Assembly (NCBI RefSeq): GCF_002042885.1
Contig: NZ_MVFY01000023.1
Location: forward strand, 1-37,702
Length of the DNA stretch: 37,702 nt
Reading direction: 5' to 3'
Source of the DNA: Citrobacter portucalensis
Lineage (GTDB): Bacteria > Pseudomonadota > Gammaproteobacteria > Enterobacterales > Enterobacteriaceae
Numbering within the stretch: position 1 is the stretch's first letter; each line of letters begins with the position of its first letter. Made by a program: the position numbers and the translations under genes. The notes beneath the pieces were generated by a model, which was not told the DNA's origin, did not search any database, and saw nothing but the letters and a program-made list of their open reading frames with translations. Shown in pieces: positions 1-9,244 of the stretch.

Positions 1-139
1 AATGCTTATTATTTGTTGCAATTATGCTAAATTTTTAACGCCGCAAGAAAATTCTCATGATATATCCATTTGCGAGGGAATATTCTTATAAAAAAACATT
101 CACCTACAGAAACTACATTCTAATTGATAATTATTTGAC

Positions 140-183
140 AAAATTAAAACCAGGAATTTTCCATATAAAATGAATATTCCTGG
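140..183 (-). terminator. Rho-independent terminator of the FNR-like gene
   Basis: On the minus strand an 8-bp inverted repeat (CCAGGAAT at 176-183, partner at 150-157) is followed by the T-rich run TTTTAATTTT at 140-149. It lies about 40 bases after the stop codon of the FNR-like gene, the right place for its transcript end. The loop of 18 nt is long, so the hairpin is only moderately strong. Confidence 0.55.
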
Positions 184-195
184 CTTATCAGGAGA

Positions 196-214
196 GATAA
201 TGATTATCGTTAAA
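196..214. promoter_or_regulatory. Fur-box-like sequence
   Basis: The 19 bases beginning GATAATGATTATC match the Fur consensus GATAATGATAATCATTATC at about 15 of 19 positions by eye. The site lies between the stop of the FNR-like gene and its terminator, not in front of a visible promoter, so it could be chance in AT-rich DNA or could serve a gene outside the window. Confidence 0.25.
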
Positions 215-221
215 TAGAAAA

Positions 222-941
222 TTAGATAAAACGTTTTAAACCAAGATAACTATTAATAGTTACGGTACGTACCCTATGTAAGGTAATCAAATTCTGCTGT
301 TCAAGTGACTTTAATGAGCGGCTAACGGTTTCAATTTTAAGATCGAGATAACTGGCAATTTCCTCGCGAGAAAATGGCAAGCGAAGCGTCGTTTCTGGCC
401 TGCCGATGCGTAAATGCATCTCGTAAAATTCCACCAGGAAAGCCGCGATCCTGGCCTCAGCATGTTTATTCGCATAGCGCCGCAGTTTTTCAACAATGAA
501 TCCATTGTCCCTGCAGAGAAACTTGATGACTGCGGCAGCAACCGAAGGCTCCTTCTCTGCTACCTTGAACAACCGCGCAATATCAATGTGGCAAACCTCT
601 GCAGCCGTTGCGGCCTGGATAGTTGTCAGGTACTTCCCCCCTTCGACAGCATCCAGCGCCATGATATCTCCCGGAACATAAAAGCGGCTGATAAAAACGT
701 TATCGCCACATTCCACGCTGGACTTGCAGTACCCCTCATGGATAACAAAAAGCATATCCGCGGTTTCATCCTGCCGAGCGAGTATCTCCCCAGCTTTAAA
801 CCGCCTTCTTTTGTCTATTAATTTGTATTGATTATCACGATCAATCGCCGCTCCCTTTGGGCACAGCGAACAATGACGGGGAGGAAACGGGTTGCCAAGC
901 GGCACAACAGGAATGCTTAGTTTGTGAATATCCGATTTCAC
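222..941 (-). CDS. FNR/CRP-family transcription regulator (divergent FNR paralogue)
   Basis: Protein of 239 aa with an N-terminal cysteine pair (C24-x2-C27), a cyclic-nucleotide-type beta-roll at about residues 44-150 and a C-terminal winged helix at about 188-222. The recognition helix carries E-T-V-S-R (E204, S207, R208), the same E..SR pattern with which FNR reads TTGAT half-sites. C117 sits in V-C-H-I and aligns with FNR C122, and C24/C27 align with FNR C20/C23, but the residue matching FNR C29 is not a cysteine. I chose the GTG start at 939-941 because GAGGAG lies 7 bases upstream and a plausible promoter lies just beyond. A longer frame to an ATG at 989 has no Shine-Dalgarno sequence and would start upstream of that promoter. 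Targets are unknown. Redox sensing through an Fe-S or other cofactor is inference. Confidence 0.8.
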   Translation of the reverse strand: MKSDIHKLSIPVVPLGNPFPPRHCSLCPKGAAIDRDNQYKLIDKRRRFKAGEILARQDETADMLFVIHEGYCKSSVECGDNVFISRFYVPGDIMALDAVEGGKYLTTIQAATAAEVCHIDIARLFKVAEKEPSVAAAVIKFLCRDNGFIVEKLRRYANKHAEARIAAFLVEFYEMHLRIGRPETTLRLPFSREEIASYLDLKIETVSRSLKSLEQQNLITLHRVRTVTINSYLGLKRFI

Positions 942-966
942 GCAACAACTCCTCATAAAAATGAGA

Positions 967-997
967 TTGATTCTAATAGATCGGGCCATGGGAACAA
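967..997 (-). promoter_or_regulatory. Promoter of the FNR-like gene with overlapping FNR-like half-site
   Basis: On the minus strand TTGTTC (992-997) and TAGAAT (970-975) are 16 bp apart and resemble sigma-70 -35 and -10 boxes. The leader to the GTG start would be about 25 bases. Overlapping the -10 is TTGATtctaATAGA (967-980), which matches 8 of the 10 specified positions of the FNR consensus TTGATnnnnATCAA and suggests autoregulation. Confidence 0.4.
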
Positions 998-1156
998 TAC
1001 GTGAAACGAAGACCAGGAAAATTCATGCAGGCAGGGAAAATTCTGTGATACGCCGCCTTTCTGGCGTCAGAGAATGCATAGGTCAGAACCAGACTGGTGC
1101 GGATGATGTTAAAAACGCAGGATAAAAAATGCGGCAGCGGGGTGAAGGTTAGACTT

Positions 1157-1215
1157 AACTGGGTGATGCCTTAATAGCTGTTTAAATCAGATAGCTATTA
1201 TTGCATCACCCAGTT
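1157..1215. repeat. Long inverted repeat just after proA
   Basis: A perfect 13-bp inverted repeat AACTGGGTGATGC (1157-1169) pairs with 1203-1215, and inside it AATAGCT (1173-1179) pairs with AGCTATT (1193-1199). It begins 4 bases after the proA stop. No T-run follows on either strand, so it is not a classic intrinsic terminator. It may protect the proBA mRNA 3' end or be an insertion scar. In E. coli and Salmonella the tRNA-Thr gene thrW occupies this position, and no tRNA is visible here. Confidence 0.6.
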
Positions 1216-1219
1216 TCAA

Positions 1220-2470
1220 TTACGCACGAACCGTGTCGTCACCGAAGCCAATCCACTTATATGTGGTCAGTGCTTCCAGTCCCATTGGGCCACGTGCATG
1301 CAGTTTTTGCGTGCTCACCGCCACTTCCGCACCCAGTCCGAACTGGCCGCCATCGGTAAAACGAGTAGAGGCGTTTACATACACGGCAGAAGAGTCCACT
1401 TCATTCACGAAACGGTTGGCGTTGCTGAGCGTGCGCGTCAGTATGGCGTCCGAGTGCTGGGTACCGTGTTCGCGAATATGGGCGATAGCACCATCCATAT
1501 TTTCGACCACCACAACGTTCAGATCCAGAGACAGAAACTCGTTATCCAGCTCTTCCGGTTTTAGTGGCACCAGTTTGGCAGGGCCATGCAGAACCTGCAT
1601 CACGATTTCATCACCGTGCAGCGTAACACCGCTATCCGCCATCTTTTGGCTTAACGCAGGCAGGAAACGCTCAGCAATATCCTGATGCACCAGCAGAGTT
1701 TCTACAGTGTTACAGGTGCTTGGACGCTGGGTTTTAGCGTTAACGATAATCTTCAGGGCCGGGGCGATCTCCGCGGTATCATCAACATAAATATGGCATA
1801 CGCCAATACCGCCGGTGATGACCGGGATGGTCGACTGTTCACGGCACAGCTTATGCAGACCCGCGCCACCGCGAGGGATCAGCATATCGATGTACTTATC
1901 CATTCGCAGCATTTCGGCGACCAGCGCGCGGTCCGGGTTATCAATTGACTGTACGGCAGCCGCGGGTAAACCGCAGGCTTCCAGCGCCTTTTGGATAACA
2001 GCCACGGTCGCGGCGTTGGTCCGGTAGGTCTCTTTCCCACCGCGCAGAATCACCGCATTGCCGGTTTTCAGGCACAGGGAGGCAACGTCAACGGTGACGT
2101 TTGGACGCGCTTCATAAATCACGCCAATCACGCCCAGCGGGACGCGACGACGCTCCAGACGCAGACCGCTATCCAGCAGGCCGCCGTCAATCACCTGCCC
2201 TACCGGGTCGGCGAGATTACAGACCTGGCGTACATCGTCAGCAATCGCTTTCAGACGCGCCGGCGTCAGCGCCAGGCGGTCAAGCATCGCTTCGCTCAGG
2301 CCGTTGGCTCGCGCCTGCTCAACATCTTGTACGTTCGCGCTGAGGATGCTTTCCGTTTGCGCTTCCAGCTCATCAGCAATGGTTTCCAGTACGCGATTTT
2401 TTTCGCGACTGGAGAGCAGCGCCAGCTTGTATGACGCGGCTTTGGCAGCAATGCCCATTTGTTCCAGCAT
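1220..2470 (-). CDS. proA: Gamma-glutamyl phosphate reductase (glutamate-5-semialdehyde dehydrogenase)
   Basis: 416 aa, the usual family length. It reduces gamma-glutamyl phosphate with NADPH to glutamate-5-semialdehyde, the second step of proline synthesis, in the cytoplasm. The catalytic cysteine is C253 in R-P-S-T-C-N-T, and the IPRGGAGLH stretch (198-206) and the C-terminal [12 protein letters not shown] region are conserved. The ATG at 2470 follows AAGGA at 8 bases spacing. The gene starts 11 bases after the proB stop, so the two are co-transcribed. The residue after GKET is Y, where my memory of E. coli ProA has C, a tolerable change. Confidence 0.97.
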   Translation of the reverse strand: MLEQMGIAAKAASYKLALLSSREKNRVLETIADELEAQTESILSANVQDVEQARANGLSEAMLDRLALTPARLKAIADDVRQVCNLADPVGQVIDGGLLDSGLRLERRRVPLGVIGVIYEARPNVTVDVASLCLKTGNAVILRGGKETYRTNAATVAVIQKALEACGLPAAAVQSIDNPDRALVAEMLRMDKYIDMLIPRGGAGLHKLCREQSTIPVITGGIGVCHIYVDDTAEIAPALKIIVNAKTQRPSTCNTVETLLVHQDIAERFLPALSQKMADSGVTLHGDEIVMQVLHGPAKLVPLKPEELDNEFLSLDLNVVVVENMDGAIAHIREHGTQHSDAILTRTLSNANRFVNEVDSSAVYVNASTRFTDGGQFGLGAEVAVSTQKLHARGPMGLEALTTYKWIGFGDDTVRA

Positions 2471-2481
2471 ATGCCTGTTCC

Positions 2482-3585
2482 TTAACGGGTGATCATGTCG
2501 TCGCGATGGACAGCAACCGGACCGTATTCATAGCCCAGGATGGTGTCGATCTGTTGTGAGTGGTGTCCGGCAATACGGCGCAGCGCGTCGCTGTTATAGC
2601 GGGTGACGCCGTGGGCAATATCGCGCCCTTCGAGATTGCAGATGCGGATCACTTCACCACGAGAAAAGTTACCTGTCACGCTTTTAATGCCTTTTGGCAG
2701 TAATGAGCTGCCGCGTTCCAGAATTGCTGCGGTCGCGCCCTCATCGACGGTAATCTCTCCGGCAGGCGGAGCGCCGAAGATCCAGCGTTTACGGTTCTCC
2801 AGCGGAGAGGCTTGAGCATGAAAACGCGTCCCAACGGAAACGCCTTCCATCACGTCGCCAATCACGCCCGGCTTGCTGCCTGCGGCAATAATGGTGTCAA
2901 TCCCGGCGCGGCATGCGACATCGGCGGCCTGCAGTTTTGTGCCCATGCCGCCGGTTCCCAGACCTGAGACGCTATCCCCGGCAATGGCGCGCAGCGCATC
3001 ATCAATGCCGTGCACGTCTTTAATCAGCTCAGCCTGCGGGTTGGTGCGTGGATCGGCGGTGAACAGCCCCTGCTGATCGGTCAACAGCAGCAGCTTATCG
3101 GCTCCAGCCAGAATTGCCGCCAGCGCGGAGAGGTTGTCGTTATCGCCGACTTTAATCTCGGCGGTCGCTACGGCGTCATTCTCATTAATGACAGGAACAA
3201 TGTTGTTATCCAGCAGCGCGCGGAGCGTATCGCGGGCGTTGAGGAAGCGCTCTCTGTCTTCCATATCTGCACGCGTCAGCAGCATCTGCCCGATATGAAT
3301 ACCGTAAATCGAGAACAGCTGTTCCCACAGTTGAATCAGTCGGCTCTGCCCGACCGCCGCCAACAGCTGTTTCGAAGCTATCGTTGCCGGGAGCTCCGGG
3401 TAACCAAGATGCTCACGTCCGGCGGCAATCGCACCAGAGGTAACGATAACAATACGATGCCCTGCGGCATGGAGCTGCGCGCACTGGCGAACCAGTTCTA
3501 CGATGTGGGCGCGGTTCAGGCGGCGGGATCCGCCCGTTAACACACTGGTGCCAAGTTTTACCACCAGCGTCTGGCTGTCACTCAT
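2482..3585 (-). CDS. proB: Glutamate 5-kinase
   Basis: 367 aa when started at the ATG at 3585 ([14 protein letters not shown]), which matches the E. coli protein length. The open frame extends 29 codons further upstream but without family similarity. It phosphorylates L-glutamate to gamma-glutamyl phosphate, the first and proline-inhibited step of proline synthesis. The amino-acid-kinase fold is visible from the N-terminal [10 protein letters not shown] glycine-loop region through [11 protein letters not shown] and INENDAVAT to LGTGGMGTK, followed by a C-terminal PUA domain from about residue 275. It is the first gene of proBA and divergent from phoE. Confidence 0.97.
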   Translation of the reverse strand: MSDSQTLVVKLGTSVLTGGSRRLNRAHIVELVRQCAQLHAAGHRIVIVTSGAIAAGREHLGYPELPATIASKQLLAAVGQSRLIQLWEQLFSIYGIHIGQMLLTRADMEDRERFLNARDTLRALLDNNIVPVINENDAVATAEIKVGDNDNLSALAAILAGADKLLLLTDQQGLFTADPRTNPQAELIKDVHGIDDALRAIAGDSVSGLGTGGMGTKLQAADVACRAGIDTIIAAGSKPGVIGDVMEGVSVGTRFHAQASPLENRKRWIFGAPPAGEITVDEGATAAILERGSSLLPKGIKSVTGNFSRGEVIRICNLEGRDIAHGVTRYNSDALRRIAGHHSQQIDTILGYEYGPVAVHRDDMITR

Positions 3586-3773
3586 GATTCTCTGCCATTC
3601 AAAATTGGGGAAAATGATATCAAACGAACGTTTTAGCAGGACTGGCCCCGGTTGCCAACAACCAGCGCACAAAGCATGAAATTTTATTGCGCAGGATCAG
3701 CAAGCGTAGCGGCAGATTTTGACGCATTTATTACAGAAACAAAAAAACATCCTTTTTTAAAAATATTCTTACT

Positions 3774-3806
3774 TTGTCATAAAACGTTCATTGCCAGACG
3801 TTAAAA
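3774..3806 (+). promoter_or_regulatory. Pho box and -10 of phoE
   Basis: TTGTCAT (3774-3780) and CGTTCAT (3785-3791) are two 7-bp repeats separated by four A residues, the arrangement of the PhoB-binding Pho box (CTGTCAT-4-CTGTCAT; 6/7 and 5/7 matches). The AT-rich hexamer TTAAAA (3801-3806) lies about 10 bp downstream, where the -10 of PhoB-activated promoters sits. The box replaces a -35. This supports induction of phoE on phosphate starvation, as known in E. coli. Confidence 0.75.
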
Positions 3807-3874
3807 ACCCTCCTGTCTTTTAACGGGGATCACACCCAGTGAATATTAGCGCGTACTTTTAATCAGGAATGAAA

Positions 3875-4930
3875 ATGAAAAAGAGCACTCTGGCATTAGT
3901 GGTGATGGGAATTGTTGCGTCGGCATCCGTACAGGCAGCGGAAGTGTATAACAAGAACGGCAATAAGCTGGATTTGTACGGCAAAGTAAAAGCCATGCAT
4001 TACATGACGGATTATGACAGCAAAGATGGTGACCAAAGCTATATCCGTTTAGGTTTTAAAGGTGAAACGCAAATTAACGATCAACTAACCGGTTATGGTC
4101 GTTGGGAAGCAGAGTTTGCCGGCAATAAAGCTGAAAGCGACTCTAACCAACAAAAAACACGTCTGGCCTTCGCCGGTGTGAAATTAAAAGATTTTGGCTC
4201 GTTTGATTATGGTCGTAACCTGGGTGCGCTGTATGACGTGGAAGCCTGGACCGATATGTTCCCGGAATTTGGTGGCGACTCCTCCGCACAGACCGATAAC
4301 TTTATGACCAAACGCGCCAGCGGTCTGGCAACTTACCGTAACACCGACTTCTTCGGCGTCGTGGATGGCCTGGATCTGACCCTGCAATACCAGGGTAAAA
4401 ACCAGGATCGCGATGTGAAAAAACAGAACGGCGACGGTTTTGGTACTTCTGTTACCTATGACTTTGGCGGCAGCGATTTCGCGGTGAGCGGCGCTTATAC
4501 CAACTCCGATCGAACCAACCAGCAGAATCTGCAAACTCGCGGTACGGGTGATAAAGCTGAAGCCTGGGCAACCGGCTTAAAATATGATGCTAACGATATT
4601 TATATTGCGACGTTCTATTCTGAAACACGCAATATGACGCCAATTTCCGGCGGCTTCGCCAATAAAACACAGAACTTCGAAGCGGTTGTTCAGTACCAGT
4701 TTGACTTTGGTCTGCGTCCGTCACTGGGTTATGTGCTTTCTAAAGGGAAAGATATTGAAGGCGTCGGCAATGAAGACCTGGTGAATTATATCGACGTGGG
4801 CGCAACGTATTATTTCAACAAAAATATGTCCGCGTTTGTTGATTATAAAATCAACCAGTTGGATAGCGATAATAAACTGGGCATCAACGATGATGATATC
4901 GTTGCTGTCGGTATGGTCTACCAGTTCTAA
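3875..4930 (+). CDS. phoE: Outer-membrane phosphoporin PhoE
   Basis: 351 aa trimeric 16-stranded porin for anion and phosphate uptake across the outer membrane. The signal peptide ([21 protein letters not shown]) ends before A-E-V-Y-N-K. The L3 constriction loop contains the PEFGGD stretch and the lysine of N-F-M-T-K-R that gives PhoE its anion preference, and the protein ends in the C-terminal aromatic V-Y-Q-F needed for outer-membrane assembly. There are two ATGs in frame; AGGA lies 6 bases before the second (3875) but abuts the first (3869), so I take the second, which also gives the E. coli length. It is preceded by a Pho box and followed by an ERIC element. Confidence 0.97.
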   Translation: MKKSTLALVVMGIVASASVQAAEVYNKNGNKLDLYGKVKAMHYMTDYDSKDGDQSYIRLGFKGETQINDQLTGYGRWEAEFAGNKAESDSNQQKTRLAFAGVKLKDFGSFDYGRNLGALYDVEAWTDMFPEFGGDSSAQTDNFMTKRASGLATYRNTDFFGVVDGLDLTLQYQGKNQDRDVKKQNGDGFGTSVTYDFGGSDFAVSGAYTNSDRTNQQNLQTRGTGDKAEAWATGLKYDANDIYIATFYSETRNMTPISGGFANKTQNFEAVVQYQFDFGLRPSLGYVLSKGKDIEGVGNEDLVNYIDVGATYYFNKNMSAFVDYKINQLDSDNKLGINDDDIVAVGMVYQF

Positions 4931-4931
4931 T

Positions 4932-5058
4932 TATACCCGTCATATTTCAAGCTGCATGTGCGTTGGCTTTCCTCGCTCACCCCAGTCACGTACTTATGTA
5001 CGCTCCTGGGGATTCGCTGCGTCGCCGCCTTCCTGCAACTCGAATTATTTAGGGTATA
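4932..5058. repeat. ERIC (IRU) element, full length
   Basis: An imperfect palindrome of exactly 127 bp from TATACCC to GGGTATA. Its centre holds the sequences used as the ERIC typing primers: CGCTCACCCCAGTCAC followed by the GTACTTATGTAC core and CTCCTGGGGATTC. It lies 2 bases after the phoE stop, so it would be transcribed at the phoE mRNA 3' end and fold as a long hairpin. Confidence 0.95.
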
Positions 5059-5065
5059 GCATAAA

Positions 5066-5103
5066 AAAATGCCGGATGGGGTTGCGCCGCCATCCGGCAT
5101 TTT
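5066..5103. terminator. Bidirectional terminator between phoE and crl
   Basis: ATGCCGGATGG (5069-5079) pairs perfectly with CCATCCGGCAT (5090-5100), flanked by A and T runs on both sides. It can therefore end phoE transcription (plus) and crl transcription (minus). The stem sequence is REP-like (GCCGGATG). Confidence 0.8.
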
Positions 5104-5111
5104 ACTGTTCA

Positions 5112-5552
<441 letters not shown>

Positions 5553-5570
5553 CTAAAATTTAGCAAACTT

Positions 5571-6815
5571 TTAACACAATCTCTGATTGATCCAACCGGT
5601 TATTTCCTGCAGCCCTTTGTCAAAATTGCGATACACCGGGTTGAAGGGGATCTCCAGTAGCTTACCGTCTGAAGATGAAGATGTGATTAAACGTGACTCT
5701 TCTTCCGGGCTAAACGGATCGTTCTTCCAGAATCCCGAGAGCATTGGCGTCGGGCAGCGTCGCCCCAGCAGGCCCTGCACTTTTAATGAATAGCGATTAA
5801 GTTCAACGCGCAGCGCTTCATCGGAGGCGTCATGCATCCCCAGGCGGCTAGCCAGTACATCAAGGTACATTTCCGGGACGCTCGCCTGACGCTGCGGGTC
5901 GCTAAGCAGCGCATGAACCACTGGCCCCAGACAGGCCACCGCCTTCAGACGCGATGATTCCAGATACGCCAGACGTACCGCTACGTTAGCGCCAAAGCGG
6001 AAACCGAAGGCCGCCACGCGGGTGTGATCCACCCAGGGAACATTAGGCAGCGCTTTTAATACATGCTGATGCAGCAGGCTGGAATCCTGAGTCAGTTTCC
6101 ATTTTGACGAGAACCCAACCGACGGCATATCCAGCGTCAGCATGGCTATACCCCGTGGGGCAAAATAGCGCTCATACAGGGTGTAGTAATCCGTTTGCAT
6201 GGAATCGAGACCACCACACATCAGCACCGTCGGGAACGGACCGTCACCTTTTGGCATATGCAGGAATCCAGTGATTGGCGCGCCGCCGGTAACGGCAAAT
6301 TCCATCTCGCGCAACGTGCCCGGCAGTCGCTGCGCGGCCTCTTCATAGGCGCGATTGGCCAAAGCCTGTGCCTGCTCTGCCAGCTCATCGCCTTTCAGGT
6401 GTGGGTAAGCGGCAATGTTGTACAACGTAGACGCATGCAGCCAGTGGCGTCCGCTCACCTGCGGATCCTCTTCCATAGACGCTTTCTGTTGCCAGTCCAT
6501 CGCCTGCTTCGCCCATTCATAGATCCAGTTCCCACCGCGATAGCCGATAACCGTATCGTAGAGTTCTTTATCTGTACGCTCGGCTTCGCTCATCACGATA
6601 CGTGCCTGCACCTCAAGGATTTCGCGCGGGTCGACGCCGCGCCAGATCCACATCAGGCGATTCACCATGCGATACCAGTGCGGAATGGTTTTGCCATCCA
6701 GGGCAGATTGTACGGACGGCTGCGCGCCGTGATTAAAACGACGAACCAGTGTTGACGTTTCAGGGTGTTTGAAGCGGGGTTTAAACAGGACTTCGCTGAG
6801 GTTAGCCTGTGACAT
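5571..6815 (-). CDS. frsA: Esterase FrsA, fermentation/respiration switch protein
   Basis: 414 aa from the ATG at 6815, which has GGAGG eight bases upstream; the in-frame ATG five codons earlier overlaps that Shine-Dalgarno sequence and is rejected. Alpha/beta-hydrolase-fold protein whose nucleophile elbow reads G-F-R-F-G instead of GxSxG, as in E. coli FrsA (YafA). In E. coli it binds unphosphorylated EIIA-Glc and affects the balance of respiration and fermentation; a claimed cofactor-independent decarboxylase activity has been disputed. The N-terminal helical region (1-180) and hydrolase core (about 190-400) are both complete. Confidence 0.95.
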   Translation of the reverse strand: MSQANLSEVLFKPRFKHPETSTLVRRFNHGAQPSVQSALDGKTIPHWYRMVNRLMWIWRGVDPREILEVQARIVMSEAERTDKELYDTVIGYRGGNWIYEWAKQAMDWQQKASMEEDPQVSGRHWLHASTLYNIAAYPHLKGDELAEQAQALANRAYEEAAQRLPGTLREMEFAVTGGAPITGFLHMPKGDGPFPTVLMCGGLDSMQTDYYTLYERYFAPRGIAMLTLDMPSVGFSSKWKLTQDSSLLHQHVLKALPNVPWVDHTRVAAFGFRFGANVAVRLAYLESSRLKAVACLGPVVHALLSDPQRQASVPEMYLDVLASRLGMHDASDEALRVELNRYSLKVQGLLGRRCPTPMLSGFWKNDPFSPEEESRLITSSSSDGKLLEIPFNPVYRNFDKGLQEITGWINQRLC

Positions 6816-6866
6816 GATTGCAGCCTCCATGAGTACTCACTAAGGCATAGTGTAACCTGACACAGC

Positions 6867-6902
6867 ACAAAAAGAACAACGCCTGGCAGTTGCCAGGCGT
6901 TG
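6867..6902 (-). terminator. Terminator of gpt
   Basis: CAACGCCTGGC (6877-6887) and GCCAGGCGTTG (6892-6902) form an 11-bp perfect stem with an AGTT-type tetraloop. On the minus strand it is followed by TTCTTTTT. It lies 13 bases after the gpt stop. The plus side also runs AAAACTTTTT, but no plus-strand gene ends here. Confidence 0.85.
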
Positions 6903-6915
6903 AAAACTTTTTAGA

Positions 6916-7374
6916 TTAGCGACCAGAGATCGGCGGGACGAACACTACGCCCATATCCCACGGCTGCTCAATCCAGGTATCCTGAGGGATATCAACAACA
7001 TAATCATTCACCAGCGGGCGACCAGCCGGCTTAGCGAAGATAGTGACGAAATGCGCTTTAGGATACATTTCGCGGATCGCAACGGCGGTACCACCGGTGT
7101 CAACCAGGTCATCGATTACGATGAAACCTTCACCGTCGCCTTCGGCACGCTTCAGCACTTTCAGTTCGCGCTGGTTGTCGTGATCGTAGCTGGAGATGCA
7201 TACGGTATCGACATGACGAATACCCAATTCACGCGCCAGCAATGCGCCCGGCACCAGACCACCACGGCTAACGGCAATAATGCCTTTCCATTGTTCAGAA
7301 GGCATCAGGCGGCTTGCCAGTTTACGTGCATGGATCTGCAACATGTCCCAGGTGACGACGTATTTTTCGCTCAT
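6916..7374 (-). CDS. gpt: Xanthine-guanine phosphoribosyltransferase
   Basis: 152 aa, essentially the E. coli Gpt sequence. It transfers phosphoribose from PRPP to guanine, xanthine and, less well, hypoxanthine in purine salvage, at the inner face of the cytoplasmic membrane. The PRPP loop [11 protein letters not shown] (residues 86-96) is intact, as are the SRGG loop near residue 36 and the C-terminal WDMGVVF region that contacts the base. It is divergent from pepD across a 261-bp gap, single-gene, with its own terminator. Confidence 0.98.
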   Translation of the reverse strand: MSEKYVVTWDMLQIHARKLASRLMPSEQWKGIIAVSRGGLVPGALLARELGIRHVDTVCISSYDHDNQRELKVLKRAEGDGEGFIVIDDLVDTGGTAVAIREMYPKAHFVTIFAKPAGRPLVNDYVVDIPQDTWIEQPWDMGVVFVPPISGR

Positions 7375-7635
7375 GTGAAGTGTCCCAGCCTGTTTATCTA
7401 CGGCTTAAAAAGTGTTCGAGGGGGAAATAGGTTGCGCGAGATTATAGAGATCTGACGCACTAAAAACCAGTGTTTCGCGGAATCCGCGCCTCTTTTTGCA
7501 TGCTTTATGCTAGCCGTCAGCGGAGAAAGTGGTATTCTCAATCGCATCGCGCAAGCCTGACTTGTGGTGTTTTTAATTCTGCTAACCCCGTGGCCTGCAA
7601 GCAAGTTTTGTAGGACATCGCCAAGGAGACTCAAC

Positions 7636-9093
7636 GTGTCTGAACTGTCTCAATTATCCCCGCAACCGCTATGGGATATTTTTGCCAAAATCTGTTCTAT
7701 TCCTCATCCGTCCTATCATGAAGAGCAGCTCGCTGAACACATTCTGAGCTGGGCCCAAGAGAAAGGTTTCCACGTCGAGCGCGATCAAGTCGGTAATATC
7801 CTGATTCGCAAACCCGCTACCGCAGGCATGGAAAACCGCAAGCCGGTCGTTCTGCAGGCGCACCTGGATATGGTCCCGCAGAAAAACAACGACACCGTGC
7901 ATGACTTCACTAAAGATCCTATCCAGCCTTATATTGACGGCGAATGGGTGAAAGCCCGTGGCACTACGCTGGGTGCGGATAACGGCATCGGTATGGCGTC
8001 TGCGCTGGCCGTTCTGGCTGATGACAGCGTAGTACACGGTCCGCTGGAAGTGCTGCTGACCATGACCGAAGAAGCGGGTATGGATGGCGCGTTTGGTCTG
8101 CAGGCTAACTGGCTGCAGGCAGATATCCTGATCAACACCGACTCAGAAGAAGAAGGTGAGATCTACATGGGTTGCGCAGGCGGTATCGACTTTACCTCTA
8201 ACCTGCCGCTGTCCCGTGAAGCAATCCCGGCTGGATTCCAGAGCTTTAAGCTGACGTTAAAAGGCCTGAAAGGCGGTCACTCCGGCGGCGAAATCCACGT
8301 GGGTCTCGGTAACGCGAACAAACTGCTGGTACGCTTCCTGGCGGGCCACGCTGAAGAGCTGGATCTGCGTCTGGTTGATTTCAACGGCGGTACGCTGCGT
8401 AACGCGATTCCGCGTGAAGCCTTTGCCACCCTCGCCGTGGCTGCAGATAAAGTTGATGCGTTAAAAGCGCTGGTCAACACCTATCAGGAAATCCTGAAAA
8501 ACGAACTGGAAGCCAAAGAGAAGAACCTGGCTCTGCTGCTGGATGCCGTAACTCAAGACAAAGCCGCGCTGACCGCTCAGTCTCGCGACAGCTTTGTGCG
8601 TCTGCTGAACGCCACCCCGAACGGCGTAATCCGCAACTCTGACGTCGCCAAAGGCGTGGTAGAGACCTCTCTGAACGTCGGCGTTGTCACCATGACTGAC
8701 GACAATGTTGAAATTCACTGCCTGATCCGTTCCCTGATCGACAGCGGTAAAGACTACGTGGTGAGCATGCTGGATTCACTGGGTAAACTGGCTGGCGCGA
8801 AAACCCAGGCAAAAGGCGGATACCCAGGCTGGCAGCCGGATGCTAACTCTCCGGTTATGCACCTGGTTCGTGAAACCTATCAGCGTCTGTTCAACAAAAC
8901 GCCGAATATCCAGATCATCCACGCTGGTCTGGAATGTGGTCTGTTCAAGAAACCGTATCCAGATATGGACATGGTTTCCATCGGGCCAACTATCACCGGT
9001 CCGCACTCCCCGGATGAGCAGGTTCATATCGAAAGCGTCGGCCATTACTGGACGCTGCTGACTGAACTGCTGAAGTCTATTCCGGCGAAGTAA
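7636..9093 (+). CDS. pepD: Aminoacyl-histidine dipeptidase (peptidase D, carnosinase)
   Basis: 485 aa from the GTG at 7636, with AAGGAG 8-13 bases upstream; the frame runs further up but this start gives the E. coli protein. M20-family di-zinc peptidase with broad dipeptide specificity, cytoplasmic. Metal and catalytic motifs: Q-A-H-L-D-M (H and D near 80-82), G-A-D-N-G-I-G (bridging D near 119), the E-E of TEEAGMDG (near 149-150), D-S-E-E-E-G-E, and the C-terminal H-x-G-L-E-C-G-L and G-P-x-x-T-G-P-H-S-P stretch with the last zinc histidine. The lid domain is inserted between. It is followed by a REP cluster rather than a simple terminator. Confidence 0.97.
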   Translation: MSELSQLSPQPLWDIFAKICSIPHPSYHEEQLAEHILSWAQEKGFHVERDQVGNILIRKPATAGMENRKPVVLQAHLDMVPQKNNDTVHDFTKDPIQPYIDGEWVKARGTTLGADNGIGMASALAVLADDSVVHGPLEVLLTMTEEAGMDGAFGLQANWLQADILINTDSEEEGEIYMGCAGGIDFTSNLPLSREAIPAGFQSFKLTLKGLKGGHSGGEIHVGLGNANKLLVRFLAGHAEELDLRLVDFNGGTLRNAIPREAFATLAVAADKVDALKALVNTYQEILKNELEAKEKNLALLLDAVTQDKAALTAQSRDSFVRLLNATPNGVIRNSDVAKGVVETSLNVGVVTMTDDNVEIHCLIRSLIDSGKDYVVSMLDSLGKLAGAKTQAKGGYPGWQPDANSPVMHLVRETYQRLFNKTPNIQIIHAGLECGLFKKPYPDMDMVSIGPTITGPHSPDEQVHIESVGHYWTLLTELLKSIPAK

Positions 9094-9106
9094 GATTCTG
9101 CGCTAA

Positions 9107-9232
9107 ATGCCGGATGACGCTACGTTTATCTGGCCTACATGCTGGTTTGTAGGCCGGATAAAGTTGTTACGCAGCCATCTGGCCTGCACGCTGGTTTGTA
9201 GACCGGATAAGGCGTTTACGCCGACATCCGGT
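9107..9232. repeat. REP/BIME cluster between pepD and dinB
   Basis: Contains GCCGGATGACGC (9109-9120), TGTAGGCCGGATAA (9150-9163), TGTAGACCGGATAAGGCG (9197-9214) and a terminal ACATCCGG (9225-9232), alternating in orientation around TGGCCT-x-CATGCTGG / GGCCTGCACGCTGG linkers. These are palindromic REP units as in E. coli, sitting between the convergent 3' ends of pepD and dinB. One unit reads ACCGGATAA, a decayed copy. Confidence 0.85.
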
Positions 9233-9244
9233 AATTGTTCTGAG

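Noticed and set aside
134-170. Promoter TTGACA...TATAAA (135-140 and 164-169) reading rightward
   Set aside because: Spacing is 23 bp and no plus-strand gene follows; the region is better explained as the terminator on the other strand.
990-1219. thrW tRNA gene behind proA
   Set aside because: No T-loop GTTCGA, no CCA end and no threonine anticodon stem could be drawn on either strand.
3586-3672. Longer ProB N-terminus
   Set aside because: The 29 upstream codons have no similarity to glutamate kinases; the ATG at 3585 gives the family length.
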